From NCBI GenBank assembly GCA_023431385.1, contig JAEYWA010000253.1:1-11164 (forward strand): DNA of 11,164 nucleotides, read 5' to 3'. The stretch comes from Bacillota bacterium (GTDB taxonomy: Bacteria; Bacillota; Clostridia; Acetivibrionales; DSM-1351). The stretch's first letter is position 1. Each line of letters starts with the position of its first letter. Made by a program: the position numbers and the translations under genes. This document shows positions 1 to 7,086 of this stretch, in pieces. The notes under the pieces were generated by a model. That model had not been told where the DNA came from and did not search any database. It saw nothing but the letters and a program-made list of their open reading frames with translations.

Positions 1-50
1 CTGAACAGTTCTTTTCCGCATTTGAGAATTGCTTCTTTCTTATCAATCAA
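1..50 (-). CDS. TetR-family transcriptional regulator, N-terminal fragment (cut by left edge)
   Basis: Only the first 16 codons are in the window; the gene continues beyond position 1. They read (M)IDKKEAILKCGKELF, which resembles the first helix of the TetR DNA-binding domain (typical form KeaILkaAkeLF). The start must be TTG at 50-48: three codons upstream in the same frame there is a TAA at 59-57, and no ATG or GTG lies between. A good ribosome binding site, GGAAGG, sits 9 nt before the TTG. A promoter-like sequence lies at 112-141. The two genes upstream (flavodoxin and DUF998) run the same way, so this regulator may control them; that is inference. The call rests on a short peptide, so the family assignment is probable, not certain. 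Confidence 0.55.
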   Translation of the reverse strand, partial: MIDKKEAILKCGKELF

Positions 51-111
51 AATTGGTTACCTTCCTTTTGAATATAAATCTTTATCTGCAGCCTCGTTGT
101 AACTTACCATC

Positions 112-141
112 ATTATATACGTTTTGTGGCCTGTCGTCCAA
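112..141 (-). promoter_or_regulatory. Candidate sigma-A-type promoter for the TetR-like gene
   Basis: On the minus strand TTGGAC (141-136) is followed after 18 nt by a perfect TATAAT (117-112). Transcription would start near 105 and give a leader of about 55 nt before the TTG start at 50. It lies in the gap after the flavodoxin gene, which suggests the regulator can be transcribed independently of the two genes upstream. Confidence 0.5.
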
Positions 142-189
142 GAAAAGAAAAGAATATACTCCATAAGCAGTGACTTTATCCCAACCGGA

Positions 190-684
190 TCACCTAATTC
201 CATTTTTCTGTAATACACATCTAGCAAACTGGTCGATTTTTTCCTCCGAAAGTCTGAAATACCCTTCCTTGATTCCTTTGACAAGCCTCAGCATAATCCT
301 GGTAATAAAATCTAATTTATCCCAATGTAGTTCCCCACCGAAGGACTCTCGAATTATTGCGTGGTGGTATAGTTCTTCAGTATACGTTGATGCTATCAGC
401 TTCTGACTGCGCGCAGTGTCCTGTTCTCCGGCACATACAAATAAAGCCATATTTTTACTTTTCAATATTTCATGATTTTGCTGTACAAAATCAGTCATTA
501 TTCTGAGTGTTTTCCCAACGTAGATAGGACAGCCAATAATCACAGTATCGATGGAAGATAAATCGGGAGCTTTTTCATTTTCCAAATTTACTGCCTTTAC
601 CCCTTCAGGAAGCTTTGCTTGCAGCAATCTTACCGCCTTTTCAGTACAACCATTTTTAGTAGCGTAAATAATAATTCCTTTCAT
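190..684 (-). CDS. Flavodoxin-domain protein (HemG-like, Flavodoxin_5 type)
   Basis: A 164-residue single-domain flavodoxin-like protein, expected to bind FMN and act as a cytosolic electron carrier or small oxidoreductase. The N-terminus MKGIIIYATKNGCTEKA (1-17) is the first beta strand plus the FMN-phosphate loop. GCPIYVGK (51-58) is the second FMN-contacting loop, and FGGELHWDKLDF (115-126) is the late motif seen in HemG/Flavodoxin_5 proteins. A GTG at 693 would add three residues, but it overlaps the AGAGGTG ribosome binding site (697-691). The ATG at 684 sits 8 nt after AGAGG and is the better start. It lies 58 bp downstream of the DUF998 gene and is probably co-transcribed with it. The real redox partner is unknown; a protoporphyrinogen oxidase role is possible but nothing nearby supports haem synthesis. 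Confidence 0.85.
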   Translation of the reverse strand: MKGIIIYATKNGCTEKAVRLLQAKLPEGVKAVNLENEKAPDLSSIDTVIIGCPIYVGKTLRIMTDFVQQNHEILKSKNMALFVCAGEQDTARSQKLIASTYTEELYHHAIIRESFGGELHWDKLDFITRIMLRLVKGIKEGYFRLSEEKIDQFARCVLQKNGIR

Positions 685-742
685 AACTTGCACCTCTCAT
701 TTACTTAATCAATTCAATTAGTCCATCCGTTATCGAGATAAC

Positions 743-1435
743 TCAATCACGGTGTAATATTTTCATTTGTAGTAAACTAAAGCGCCGGCTTTTCTCCATT
801 CGTAACAGAGTGATAGCTAATATTATAACCCAGAGCATGAACCCATAAATATTAATACGTTCAATAACTCCCAACCAGATTGTCGGTTGATCAGAATTTA
901 GTTTGGAAACAAAGGTTCCTGCCCAAACTCCACAAAAAGTAATTATCAGAAGAGTACATCCTGAGTATATGCGAAACCACTTACCCAAGGCGACAGCCCC
1001 ACACACTATGGAGGACAGAATGAGTAGCACTTCCAGGCCTGTTAGCGGTAGATGCATGGCATTCCTTAAAGTCCCTTCAACTCCTCGCATGGGAGCAGGA
1101 AAAAATGTCGGTGTCACGAGACCAATCACGGCATAACCTATCAGCGTAATTCCGGTGACGCGAAGAGAACGCATTTTATTGTCAGTCGACCAGACACATA
1201 GCGCAAACGCAAGGACACATACATTATAAAGAATATTGAATGAAAGTACGAAGGGTCTTGTGGGAGCCTCAAAGGCCATCAGCTCGCTAAAGGCCTGAGA
1301 AGCGTAATTATAAGAATCCATCCAAATCAAGGCTGCAATTATGTCTATACTTACATATAGAAGAGACGATATTACACCACAGAAAAGCAAAACCTTTCGT
1401 AAATTTATACGATTATCATTTTGATTCATTATCAT
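743..1435 (-). CDS. DUF998 family integral membrane protein
   Basis: A 230-residue, very hydrophobic protein with about six predicted membrane helices (roughly residues 14-38, 61-82, 91-112, 130-150, 155-176 and 194-212). Its layout and loop motifs (SQAFSELMAFEAPTRPF at 46-62, TPTFFPAPMRG at 108-118, NAMHLP at 125-130) match the DUF998 family, whose biochemical function is not known to me. The start ATG at 1435 follows AGGAGAT with 6 nt spacing; a second ATG two codons later is possible but less well placed. The C-terminus is basic and probably cytoplasmic. The flavodoxin gene follows and a TetR-like gene comes after that. I recall DUF998 genes often sitting next to TetR regulators, and a perfect 58-bp palindrome ends 36 bp upstream of the start. 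Confidence 0.8.
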   Translation of the reverse strand: MIMNQNDNRINLRKVLLFCGVISSLLYVSIDIIAALIWMDSYNYASQAFSELMAFEAPTRPFVLSFNILYNVCVLAFALCVWSTDNKMRSLRVTGITLIGYAVIGLVTPTFFPAPMRGVEGTLRNAMHLPLTGLEVLLILSSIVCGAVALGKWFRIYSGCTLLIITFCGVWAGTFVSKLNSDQPTIWLGVIERINIYGFMLWVIILAITLLRMEKSRRFSLLQMKILHRD

Positions 1436-1471
1436 TTTTATATCTCCTGTAAATTTATTAATGCTTTAAAC

Positions 1472-1529
1472 ATAATTGGCTCAATAGTGAATGAATATTT
1501 TTTTATTCATTCACTATTGAGCCAATTAT
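1472..1529. repeat. Perfect long inverted repeat (26-bp arms, 6-nt T loop) upstream of DUF998 gene
   Basis: The arms at 1472-1497 and 1504-1529 are exact reverse complements, separated by six T. Each arm contains ATTGGCTCAATAGTGAATGA or its complement. There is no T-run directly after the hairpin on either strand, so it is not a standard intrinsic terminator. The inner part, TGAATGAATA facing TATTCATTCA, resembles the half-sites of TetR-type operators (the Bacillus FadR box uses TGAATGA/TCATTCA halves), though here the halves are set wider apart. It may be an operator, a structured leader or a small palindromic element. No target-site duplication is obvious. Confidence 0.85.
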
Positions 1530-1850
1530 CTCATGGTAATAACTTCCTGTCAATCAATATTTAAAAAATAAGTTTATCAAATTAATCCAGAAGTGTGTAC
1601 AGAAGTATACTTATCAATTTATTATTCATTAATAAGAATAATAAATAAAGGATTGCAATCTGTTTTTTATCAAATCCTTTACATGATTTGATTAGCATAT
1701 TTTTCTATTATAACACAAAAGCAGAAAATGATTTTCCTATGAATTTTCTAACCAGCAAAGACGCTAGATCTACGGCAGAATGAAATCTAACACTAAACCA
1801 ATAATTATTTGTGTGTTAAATTTTACAACTTGAGATAAAATGAAGTATTT
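1530..1850. other. AT-rich intergenic stretch without a convincing gene
   Basis: No ORF with a plausible ribosome binding site and recognisable product was found on either strand. Visible structure includes an 11-bp perfect palindrome (1617-1627 with 1636-1646). An 8-bp inverted repeat, AAAGGATT/AATCCTTT, lies just to its right (near 1647-1680). A minus-strand extended minus-10, TGTTATAAT, has its TATAAT at 1712-1707 but no good minus-35; it could start a long leader for the DUF998 gene, but this is weak. The stretch separates the DUF998/flavodoxin module from the glycyl radical enzyme operon. Confidence 0.5.
1617..1646. repeat. 11-bp perfect inverted repeat in the intergenic region
   Basis: ATTTATTATTC (1617-1627) and GAATAATAAAT (1636-1646) are exact reverse complements around an 8-nt loop. 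It is made almost wholly of A and T, so it may be chance in AT-rich DNA. No T-run follows, and no role is assigned. Confidence 0.4.
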
Positions 1851-1888
1851 AACAGCCTGACAGCAAATCAAATCACTGTCAGGCTGTT
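1851..1888 (-). terminator. Terminator-like hairpin after the beta-glucosidase gene
   Basis: AACAGCCTGACAG (1851-1863) pairs perfectly with CTGTCAGGCTGTT (1876-1888) across a 12-nt loop, starting 3 bp after the GH1 stop codon. The stem is GC-rich compared with its surroundings. On the minus strand the sequence after the stem is only moderately T-rich, so termination may be partial. Its position right at the operon end makes this the natural 3' end of the cluster. Confidence 0.7.
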
Positions 1889-1891
1889 CTC

Positions 1892-3241
1892 TTATACAAT
1901 ATCAAATCCGTTATTCTCAATAACCCTGCTATACCAATATCCACTCTTCTTTATAGTCCTCTTCATGGTCTCATAGTCAATATAGACAATACCAAATCTT
2001 TTTGTGTAGCCGTGAGCCCATTCAAAGTTGTCCATCAGAGACCATAGAAAGTATCCTTGAAGATTTACGCCTTCCTCAATGGCACGATGAGCATTAGTTA
2101 AGTATCTTGTCAAAAATTCCACTCTGTTGGCGTCATCAACTTCTCCACTACTGCTAACCATATCCCTGTACGCTGCACCATTTTCAGTAATGTAAATCTT
2201 TACCCCATTGTAGTCCTTGTGGAGTCTCAGCAGTAAATCGAATAAACCCTGAGGATTCACACCCCAACCCATTTCGGTAAAATCTTTTCCAAAGAATTCG
2301 CTATTAATTTCTCCAGGCCAACCCTTGCAGTCATAGCTGACAACCTTGCTAAAATAGTTATTCAGCCCCAAAAAGTCAACAGGTGTACTAATAATTTCTA
2401 AATCTTCAGGTTTAATTTCAGGCAATAGACCTTTTCTGCAATAGCAATCAATTGCTTCCTGTGGATAGGCACCTTTGAAAATCGGATCTGCAAACCATCT
2501 ATTTGCAATCGCGTGCGACAGCTCGGCAGCTTCAATGTCCTGGGGTGAATCTGTCTTTGGATAAATACAGTCCATATTCAAGGTAATCCCTATTTCTCCG
2601 TTGAGGGAAAGTTCCCGGTATGCTTTTACAGCCTTACCATGGGCCAGAAGAAGATGATGGGATACCAGCAATGCTGTTTTGTAATCCTTTAAGCCCGGAG
2701 CATGCCTTCCTATCCAATTGCCTGTAAAAGCTGTACAATATGGTTCATTGAAGGTAATCCAGATTGGAACGATATCTCCCAACTGTGTGAATATGTATCT
2801 GGCATATTGTTCAAAGTAATCTACAACTTGACGATTTGCCCATCCACCTATGTCTTGCAATTTTTGTGGCAAATCCCAATGATATAGGGTTACTGCTGGT
2901 TTAATACCCTTCTTGACTAATAGTTCAATAAGCTTTCTATAAAATGCCATTCCCTCTTTATTCGGTTCTCCAAAACCCTTTGGAAAAATTCTTGGCCAGG
3001 ATATTGAAAGACGGTAAGATTTCAAATTTAACGTTTTCATTATCTCAATATCCTGTTCATACCGGTGGTAATGATCACAGGCAACAGCTCCACTGCTTCC
3101 ATCCGCAATATTTCCTGGTATACTGCAGTAACGATCCCATATGGATTCACCTCGGCCATTCTCGTCAAAAGCACCTTCAATTTGATACGCAGCAGTAGCT
3201 GATCCCCACAAAAAATTATCTGGAAAATTAATTCTAGTCAT
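1892..3241 (-). CDS. bglA: GH1 family beta-glucosidase
   Basis: A 449-residue cytosolic retaining beta-glycosidase of glycoside hydrolase family 1, the usual length for clostridial BglA. The family signature FPDNFLWGSATAAYQIEG is at 6-23. The acid/base Glu166 is in TFNEP (163-167) and the nucleophile Glu353 is in ITENG (351-355). The sugar-binding stretch SLMDNFEWAHGYTKRFG is at 401-417. There is no signal peptide, so substrates must be imported. Members hydrolyse cellobiose, aryl-beta-glucosides or related glycosides; the SLMDNFEWAHG-Y-KRFG end lacks the phosphate-binding Ser/Lys/Tyr set typical of 6-phospho-beta-glucosidases, so a non-phosphorylated glucoside is favoured. The start ATG follows AAAGGAT. 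It lies 101 bp after UPF0303, so it may be the last operon gene or have its own promoter. Its link to the upstream pathway is inferred from position only. Confidence 0.93.
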   Translation of the reverse strand: MTRINFPDNFLWGSATAAYQIEGAFDENGRGESIWDRYCSIPGNIADGSSGAVACDHYHRYEQDIEIMKTLNLKSYRLSISWPRIFPKGFGEPNKEGMAFYRKLIELLVKKGIKPAVTLYHWDLPQKLQDIGGWANRQVVDYFEQYARYIFTQLGDIVPIWITFNEPYCTAFTGNWIGRHAPGLKDYKTALLVSHHLLLAHGKAVKAYRELSLNGEIGITLNMDCIYPKTDSPQDIEAAELSHAIANRWFADPIFKGAYPQEAIDCYCRKGLLPEIKPEDLEIISTPVDFLGLNNYFSKVVSYDCKGWPGEINSEFFGKDFTEMGWGVNPQGLFDLLLRLHKDYNGVKIYITENGAAYRDMVSSSGEVDDANRVEFLTRYLTNAHRAIEEGVNLQGYFLWSLMDNFEWAHGYTKRFGIVYIDYETMKRTIKKSGYWYSRVIENNGFDIV

Positions 3242-3342
3242 AAATTTATCCTTTTATATTGTATTATTATTCATATACCGATATTTCGTTTAATCTAGAT
3301 TTTGTCATTAACATCTTTATTCTTTATGTTAACTATTAGTTC

Positions 3343-3813
3343 TTATACCCCAAGTTCCTCTTTTATGGCAGCAACAACAATTTCATGATCCTCATTTCCA
3401 GGGAGGCCCGAAACCGTAATAGTTCCTATTACTCCTGTATTTTTAATAATTATTGGGAAAGCACCTCCGATAGTAGCATACTCAGAAGAACTTATATGGT
3501 GTCTTTCTTCAATAGTAGTGTTATCTTTTCGGAGTAAAGTACCCACATGCAGAGAACTTTTGCTGAACCTATTGACGACCCTGTTCTTCCGTATTATCCA
3601 CTGATCGTTTTCAGGGGTGGTACCGGCAGAGGAATAATGAAAGAGCTGGTGTCCAAAACGGTATATATCAATAGCTATTTTTTTGTTAACAGACTTTGCT
3701 TTTCCAATAAGATTTAATCCTATTCTTAAAGCAGTTTCACTTGTAAATTCTGTGAACTGAAGTTCATCTTCCTCTTTTACTAATTCTTTAAGCAGCTCAT
3801 CATAATTACCCAT
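3343..3813 (-). CDS. UPF0303 / GlcG-HbpS-like (haem-degrading domain) family protein
   Basis: A 156-residue soluble protein of the UPF0303 family, related to the GlcG/HbpS fold that also forms the C-terminal domain of PduO. The best matches are the family-type blocks SEYATIGGAFPI (110-121) and GTITVSGLPGNEDHEIVVAAI (from 130), plus the DIYRFGHQLFHYSSAGTTPEND region near 49-70. The exact biochemical role of UPF0303 is not established; database names mention haem degradation, but nothing here supports haem as a substrate. The start ATG follows AAGGAGAT with 7 nt spacing. It sits 56 bp downstream of DhaL and is likely in the same operon, which suggests a role beside the DhaK/DhaL kinase or the GRE pathway, much as GlcG-like domains occur in propanediol-utilisation loci. 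Confidence 0.8.
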   Translation of the reverse strand: MGNYDELLKELVKEEDELQFTEFTSETALRIGLNLIGKAKSVNKKIAIDIYRFGHQLFHYSSAGTTPENDQWIIRKNRVVNRFSKSSLHVGTLLRKDNTTIEERHHISSSEYATIGGAFPIIIKNTGVIGTITVSGLPGNEDHEIVVAAIKEELGV

Positions 3814-3869
3814 TTATCAAATCTCCTTACTCAAAATAACGTTACTGATGAAAATAAACAAAACTCACC

Positions 3870-4496
3870 TCAAACACCTTTAGCCAGATTTTCAATTAGT
3901 TTGGAGCACAAAATGGCTCCTCCGTCAGGGTAATTACGGGAACGTTCGCCTATCCATTTTGCTCTTCCTACCTTTGCAATCATACCTTTTGTCTTGTTTG
4001 CACCTTTCTTTGCCGCTGATGCCGCATCCTTAAGAGCAAGCTTCAGGTTTTTTTTCTTATAATATGACGTATGAAATGCATCTGCCATTGGTATGAGAGC
4101 ATCCAGTATGGTTTTATCACCACGATTGGCTTTACCCCTTTTCATTATGGCATCTACTATAATAGACGGTATCTCAACTATCTGCTCGCAAGTAATTTCC
4201 TCACTACCCTTGAATTTCTTACCCAATTCCATGATAGCGCAGCTTAATAAAGTTCCCATGGTAGAAGGAGCGGCTCTGTTTACAGACATTGCACTTTTAA
4301 TAAAAAATTCTCCTATGTCTTTACCCTCATACTTACTAGTCTCGATCATTAGTGCATGTGCGCTCTTCTCCATCGTTATTCCCAGATCTCCATCACCTGA
4401 ACGGCTGTCAAGCTCTGTTAATAATTCTTTCAACGAAAGAGCCACCTCTGCGGATATGTTAATTACATTTTTTACATCCTGCAAAGTATAGATCAT
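3870..4496 (-). CDS. dhaL: Dihydroxyacetone kinase-like subunit DhaL (nucleotide-binding), copy 1
   Basis: A 208-residue DAK2-domain protein, the usual DhaL length. DhaL binds the Mg-nucleotide and passes phosphate to the ketose held by DhaK. The Mg-binding aspartates are kept: D30, D35 and D37 in LDSRSGDGDLG (29-39), with numbering that matches the E. coli protein. GDKTILDAL (126-134) is the conserved mid-protein motif and ERSRNYPDGGA (184-194) the C-terminal one. The phosphate loop differs: APSTMGTLL (76-84) stands where canonical DhaL has a GGASGPLxGT-type loop, and GDGDLG replaces GDGDHG. The ATG starts 2 bp after the DhaK stop with AAGGGGTG in the end of dhaK as binding site, so translation is coupled. 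No DhaM is visible, so whether the donor is ATP or a PTS phosphoprotein cannot be told. Confidence 0.88.
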   Translation of the reverse strand: MIYTLQDVKNVINISAEVALSLKELLTELDSRSGDGDLGITMEKSAHALMIETSKYEGKDIGEFFIKSAMSVNRAAPSTMGTLLSCAIMELGKKFKGSEEITCEQIVEIPSIIVDAIMKRGKANRGDKTILDALIPMADAFHTSYYKKKNLKLALKDAASAAKKGANKTKGMIAKVGRAKWIGERSRNYPDGGAILCSKLIENLAKGV

Positions 4497-4498
4497 CT

Positions 4499-5515
4499 TT
4501 ATGCACCCCTTACTCCTCCAACATTTACAAATGGAGTATAGGCAGGAGCATCCAGCAGCTCTAATAGTTCATCGTCAAGTTTCAATATTGAAATAGAGGC
4601 ACCGACCATCTCCAGCGACGTAGCATATTCTCCAACAAAAACTCTTACAGGCTTAATACCTCTTTCTACTAAAGCTTCATTAATGTCTTTATATAAAATG
4701 TATAGTTCCTCCTGTGATGTGGCTCCCAGTCCGTTTACAAGAACAGCGACTCTTTCATCCCTCTTTATTGAGAGATCCTCGATTATATTTGAAAGCAAGG
4801 TCTCTGTTATCTCACGGCTGGTTGTGATACGACCACGCTTAACACCTGGTTCTCCGTGTATCCCCATTCCAATTTCCATATCATCTTCGCCTATTTCAAA
4901 GATTCTTTTTTCTGAACCAGGCAGCCAGCAGGAGGATAACGCTACACCGAAGGTTGCAGTGTTCTCAATTGCTTTCTCCGCAATTGCTTTAACTTCCTCC
5001 AATGATGCCAGCTTTTCAGCACAAGCACCTGCAATCTTATAAGCAAAGAAAATTCCTGCAATACCCCTCCGTTCTCTCCATCTTTCTCTGGGTGCTGACG
5101 CAACATCATCAGATACTTTAACTGTTTGGGTTTTAATACCCTCCATTTCTGCTATCTCGGCAGCCATTTCAAAATTCATGCAGTCACCCATGTAATTACC
5201 AAAAAGATACAACACCCCTTTATTACTATTCACCTGTCTTGTGACATTCAGAATTGTCTCACAACCCGGAGAAGTAAAAACATTCCCTACAGCTACGCCA
5301 TCGCAAAGTCCCTTCCCAACGTATCCTAAGAATACAGGGATATGCCCGTAGCCACCTCCGGTTACAATCGCAACCTTTTCTTTAATCGGTGCTTCTGCTC
5401 TATTTACTGCCTTTATATCCTCAGGATGAGCCACCAGCAGTTCTGGATATGCAAGCAAAATGCCCTTCAAGCTTTCCTCAACAAAATCATCTGCACGGTT
5501 CATTATTTTCTTCAT
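4499..5515 (-). CDS. dhaK: Dihydroxyacetone kinase-like subunit DhaK (substrate-binding), divergent
   Basis: A 338-residue DAK1-domain protein that should bind a short ketose as a hemiaminal to a histidine for phosphorylation by DhaL. The three catalytic residues are present: His58 (GGGYGHIP, 53-60), Asp111 (NYMGD, 107-111) and covalent His220 (GIHGEPG, 218-224), equivalent to His56, Asp109 and His218 in E. coli. The surroundings differ: E. coli GGGSGHEPMH becomes GGGYGHIPVF, and the Lys before NYTGD becomes Gly106. These changes sit around the substrate pocket, so the substrate may not be dihydroxyacetone; a C4 ketose or a related carbonyl compound is conceivable. The start ATG follows a strong GGAGGAG site. 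It lies 32 bp after the aldehyde dehydrogenase and 2 bp before dhaL. Confidence 0.88.
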   Translation of the reverse strand: MKKIMNRADDFVEESLKGILLAYPELLVAHPEDIKAVNRAEAPIKEKVAIVTGGGYGHIPVFLGYVGKGLCDGVAVGNVFTSPGCETILNVTRQVNSNKGVLYLFGNYMGDCMNFEMAAEIAEMEGIKTQTVKVSDDVASAPRERWRERRGIAGIFFAYKIAGACAEKLASLEEVKAIAEKAIENTATFGVALSSCWLPGSEKRIFEIGEDDMEIGMGIHGEPGVKRGRITTSREITETLLSNIIEDLSIKRDERVAVLVNGLGATSQEELYILYKDINEALVERGIKPVRVFVGEYATSLEMVGASISILKLDDELLELLDAPAYTPFVNVGGVRGA

Positions 5516-5547
5516 AAGTCTCCTCCAGCCTTTACTATATTAGATTA

Positions 5548-7059
5548 TCAAATCATACCATCCCAAGTATTTACCTTCTCAGCCTTTATTTCCTCCTGGT
5601 CAAACCAGCGGGTGGTCACACACTTTGTCTCAGTAAAGAATTTAACCCCATCTTTTCCCAAAACATGCAAATCTCCAAAGAAAGAATCCTTATGTCCTGA
5701 AAATGGGAACAGACCTACTGGAACCGGAATACCCACATTTATACCTACCATACCTCCGTCAGTTCTTCTTGCAAATTCGCGACTGTAATATCCGTTCTGT
5801 GTGAATATAACTGAGCCGTTTGCAAATCTATTTTTATTCATGAGCATAATTCCTTCTTCAAAATCCTTCACCCTCTTAATGCATAATACCGGTCCGAACA
5901 CTTCATTGTCTCCAATAGACATTTCTGAAGTAACTTGATCGAATATTGTAGGTCCTATATAGAACCCCCCCTCATATCCAGGTACGGTGTAATTTCTTCC
6001 GTCGAGTACCAGTTTTGCTCCCTCAGTCACACCTTTATCAATCCATTCGGTAACAAACTTCTTATGTCCTGCGTTTATTACAGGACCCATTCCAGAGGTT
6101 TTGTCGTATGCCGGACCAACCTTTATATTCTTAGCTAATTTTATAAGCCACTCTACCAACTCATCGGCTATGCTATCCTGGGCAACCACCACAGGCAGTG
6201 CCATACAGCGCTCACCTGCACATCCGAATGCAGCGTTTATAATTCCTCGAGCTGTCCTCTCTATTGGAGCATCCTCCAGTACAAGTGCGTGGTTTTTTGC
6301 CTCACACAGGGCCTGAACCCGCTTACCATTTGCAGCCGCCTTCTTGTATACACTTAAACCTACTGAAGTAGATCCAACAAAGGATACTCCTTTAATATCC
6401 GGATGTGTTAAGAACAGCTCAGCCTCATTTCTGCTGCAAGTAACAATATTAAGTACTCCATCAGGCAATCCCGCCTGCTTATAAAGATCAGCAAACAGCA
6501 TGGCAGTCATAGGTGTAAAACTAGCAGCTTTGATTACTATTGTATTGCCACTTGCAATACATATAGGTGCCATCCACCCCATAGGTATCATGGCAGGAAA
6601 GTTAAAGGGTGCTATTCCTGCAAATACCCCTATGGGTTCTCTGTACAGAACTGTATCAAATCCTATTGATGCATCTCTAAGAGATTCACCAATGAGCAGG
6701 TTTGGTATTCCACATGCAAGCTCGGTTGCTTCCTTAGCCTTAAGTACATCCCCCTGGGCTTCTTCCCAAACCTTTCCATTCTCTGTTGCTACAGTTTCTG
6801 TAAGCTTATCAAAGTTTTCCTCAATAAGCTGGCGTAGCTTGTAAAATACAGCAGCACGTTTGATAGGTGGAGTTGCTGACCAAGCAGGATACGCTGCAGC
6901 AGCTGCTGCTATAGCATGATTAACTTCATCCTCTGTACAACACGGTGTCCTGGCAATTATGCTTCCTGTACTGGGATCAAATACATCCATATATTTTTCA
7001 CTTTTAGATTCTATCCACTGTCCGCCTGCATAAAATTTTAATGTTTTAATTTCACTCAT
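5548..7059 (-). CDS. CoA-acylating aldehyde dehydrogenase, methylmalonate-semialdehyde dehydrogenase family
   Basis: A 503-residue NAD-dependent aldehyde dehydrogenase closest in pattern to MmsA/IolA, which convert malonate or methylmalonate semialdehyde to acetyl- or propionyl-CoA. Visible motifs are the oxyanion Asn153 in PFNFP (151-155), the cofactor loop FVGST (227-231), catalytic Cys285 in GCAGERCMAL (279-288), and NEVFGPV. The general-base Glu of hydrolytic ALDHs is replaced by Leu251, which fits a thioesterifying enzyme. Two differences from Bacillus IolA stand out: the Arg in its GEVGRG segment, which I recall as a carboxylate-binding residue, is Lys107 here (GDVLKA), and GAKNH is EAKNH (253-257). 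The substrate may therefore not be a simple malonate-type semialdehyde. The ATG follows AAAGGGG; it lies 27 bp after the GRE gene, whose aldehyde product it probably consumes. Confidence 0.9.
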   Translation of the reverse strand: MSEIKTLKFYAGGQWIESKSEKYMDVFDPSTGSIIARTPCCTEDEVNHAIAAAAAAYPAWSATPPIKRAAVFYKLRQLIEENFDKLTETVATENGKVWEEAQGDVLKAKEATELACGIPNLLIGESLRDASIGFDTVLYREPIGVFAGIAPFNFPAMIPMGWMAPICIASGNTIVIKAASFTPMTAMLFADLYKQAGLPDGVLNIVTCSRNEAELFLTHPDIKGVSFVGSTSVGLSVYKKAAANGKRVQALCEAKNHALVLEDAPIERTARGIINAAFGCAGERCMALPVVVAQDSIADELVEWLIKLAKNIKVGPAYDKTSGMGPVINAGHKKFVTEWIDKGVTEGAKLVLDGRNYTVPGYEGGFYIGPTIFDQVTSEMSIGDNEVFGPVLCIKRVKDFEEGIMLMNKNRFANGSVIFTQNGYYSREFARRTDGGMVGINVGIPVPVGLFPFSGHKDSFFGDLHVLGKDGVKFFTETKCVTTRWFDQEEIKAEKVNTWDGMI

Positions 7060-7086
7060 ATTTTATACCCCTTTAAGTTTTATTTA

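Noticed and set aside
57..284. A 75-codon minus-strand reading frame across the end of the flavodoxin gene and the following gap
   Set aside because: It overlaps the flavodoxin 3' end out of frame, has no recognisable domain, and its downstream half is explained as the promoter and leader of the TetR-like gene.
729..742. Palindrome GTTATC-GA-GATAAC just after the DUF998 stop codon
   Set aside because: A 6-bp stem with a 2-nt loop cannot form a stable hairpin, and there is no further evidence for a site.
3308..3332. 7-bp inverted repeat TTAACAT/ATGTTAA between UPF0303 and GH1 as a terminator
   Set aside because: The stem is short and AT-rich with an 11-nt loop and no T-run after it on the minus strand.
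4093..4491. A 132-codon plus-strand reading frame opposite dhaL copy 1
   Set aside because: It is fully antisense to a clearly conserved DhaL gene, shows no family match, and is a codon-bias shadow.
5342..5788. A 148-codon plus-strand reading frame across the dhaK/aldehyde dehydrogenase junction
   Set aside because: It is antisense to two conserved genes and their short gap, with no recognisable motif or good ribosome binding site.
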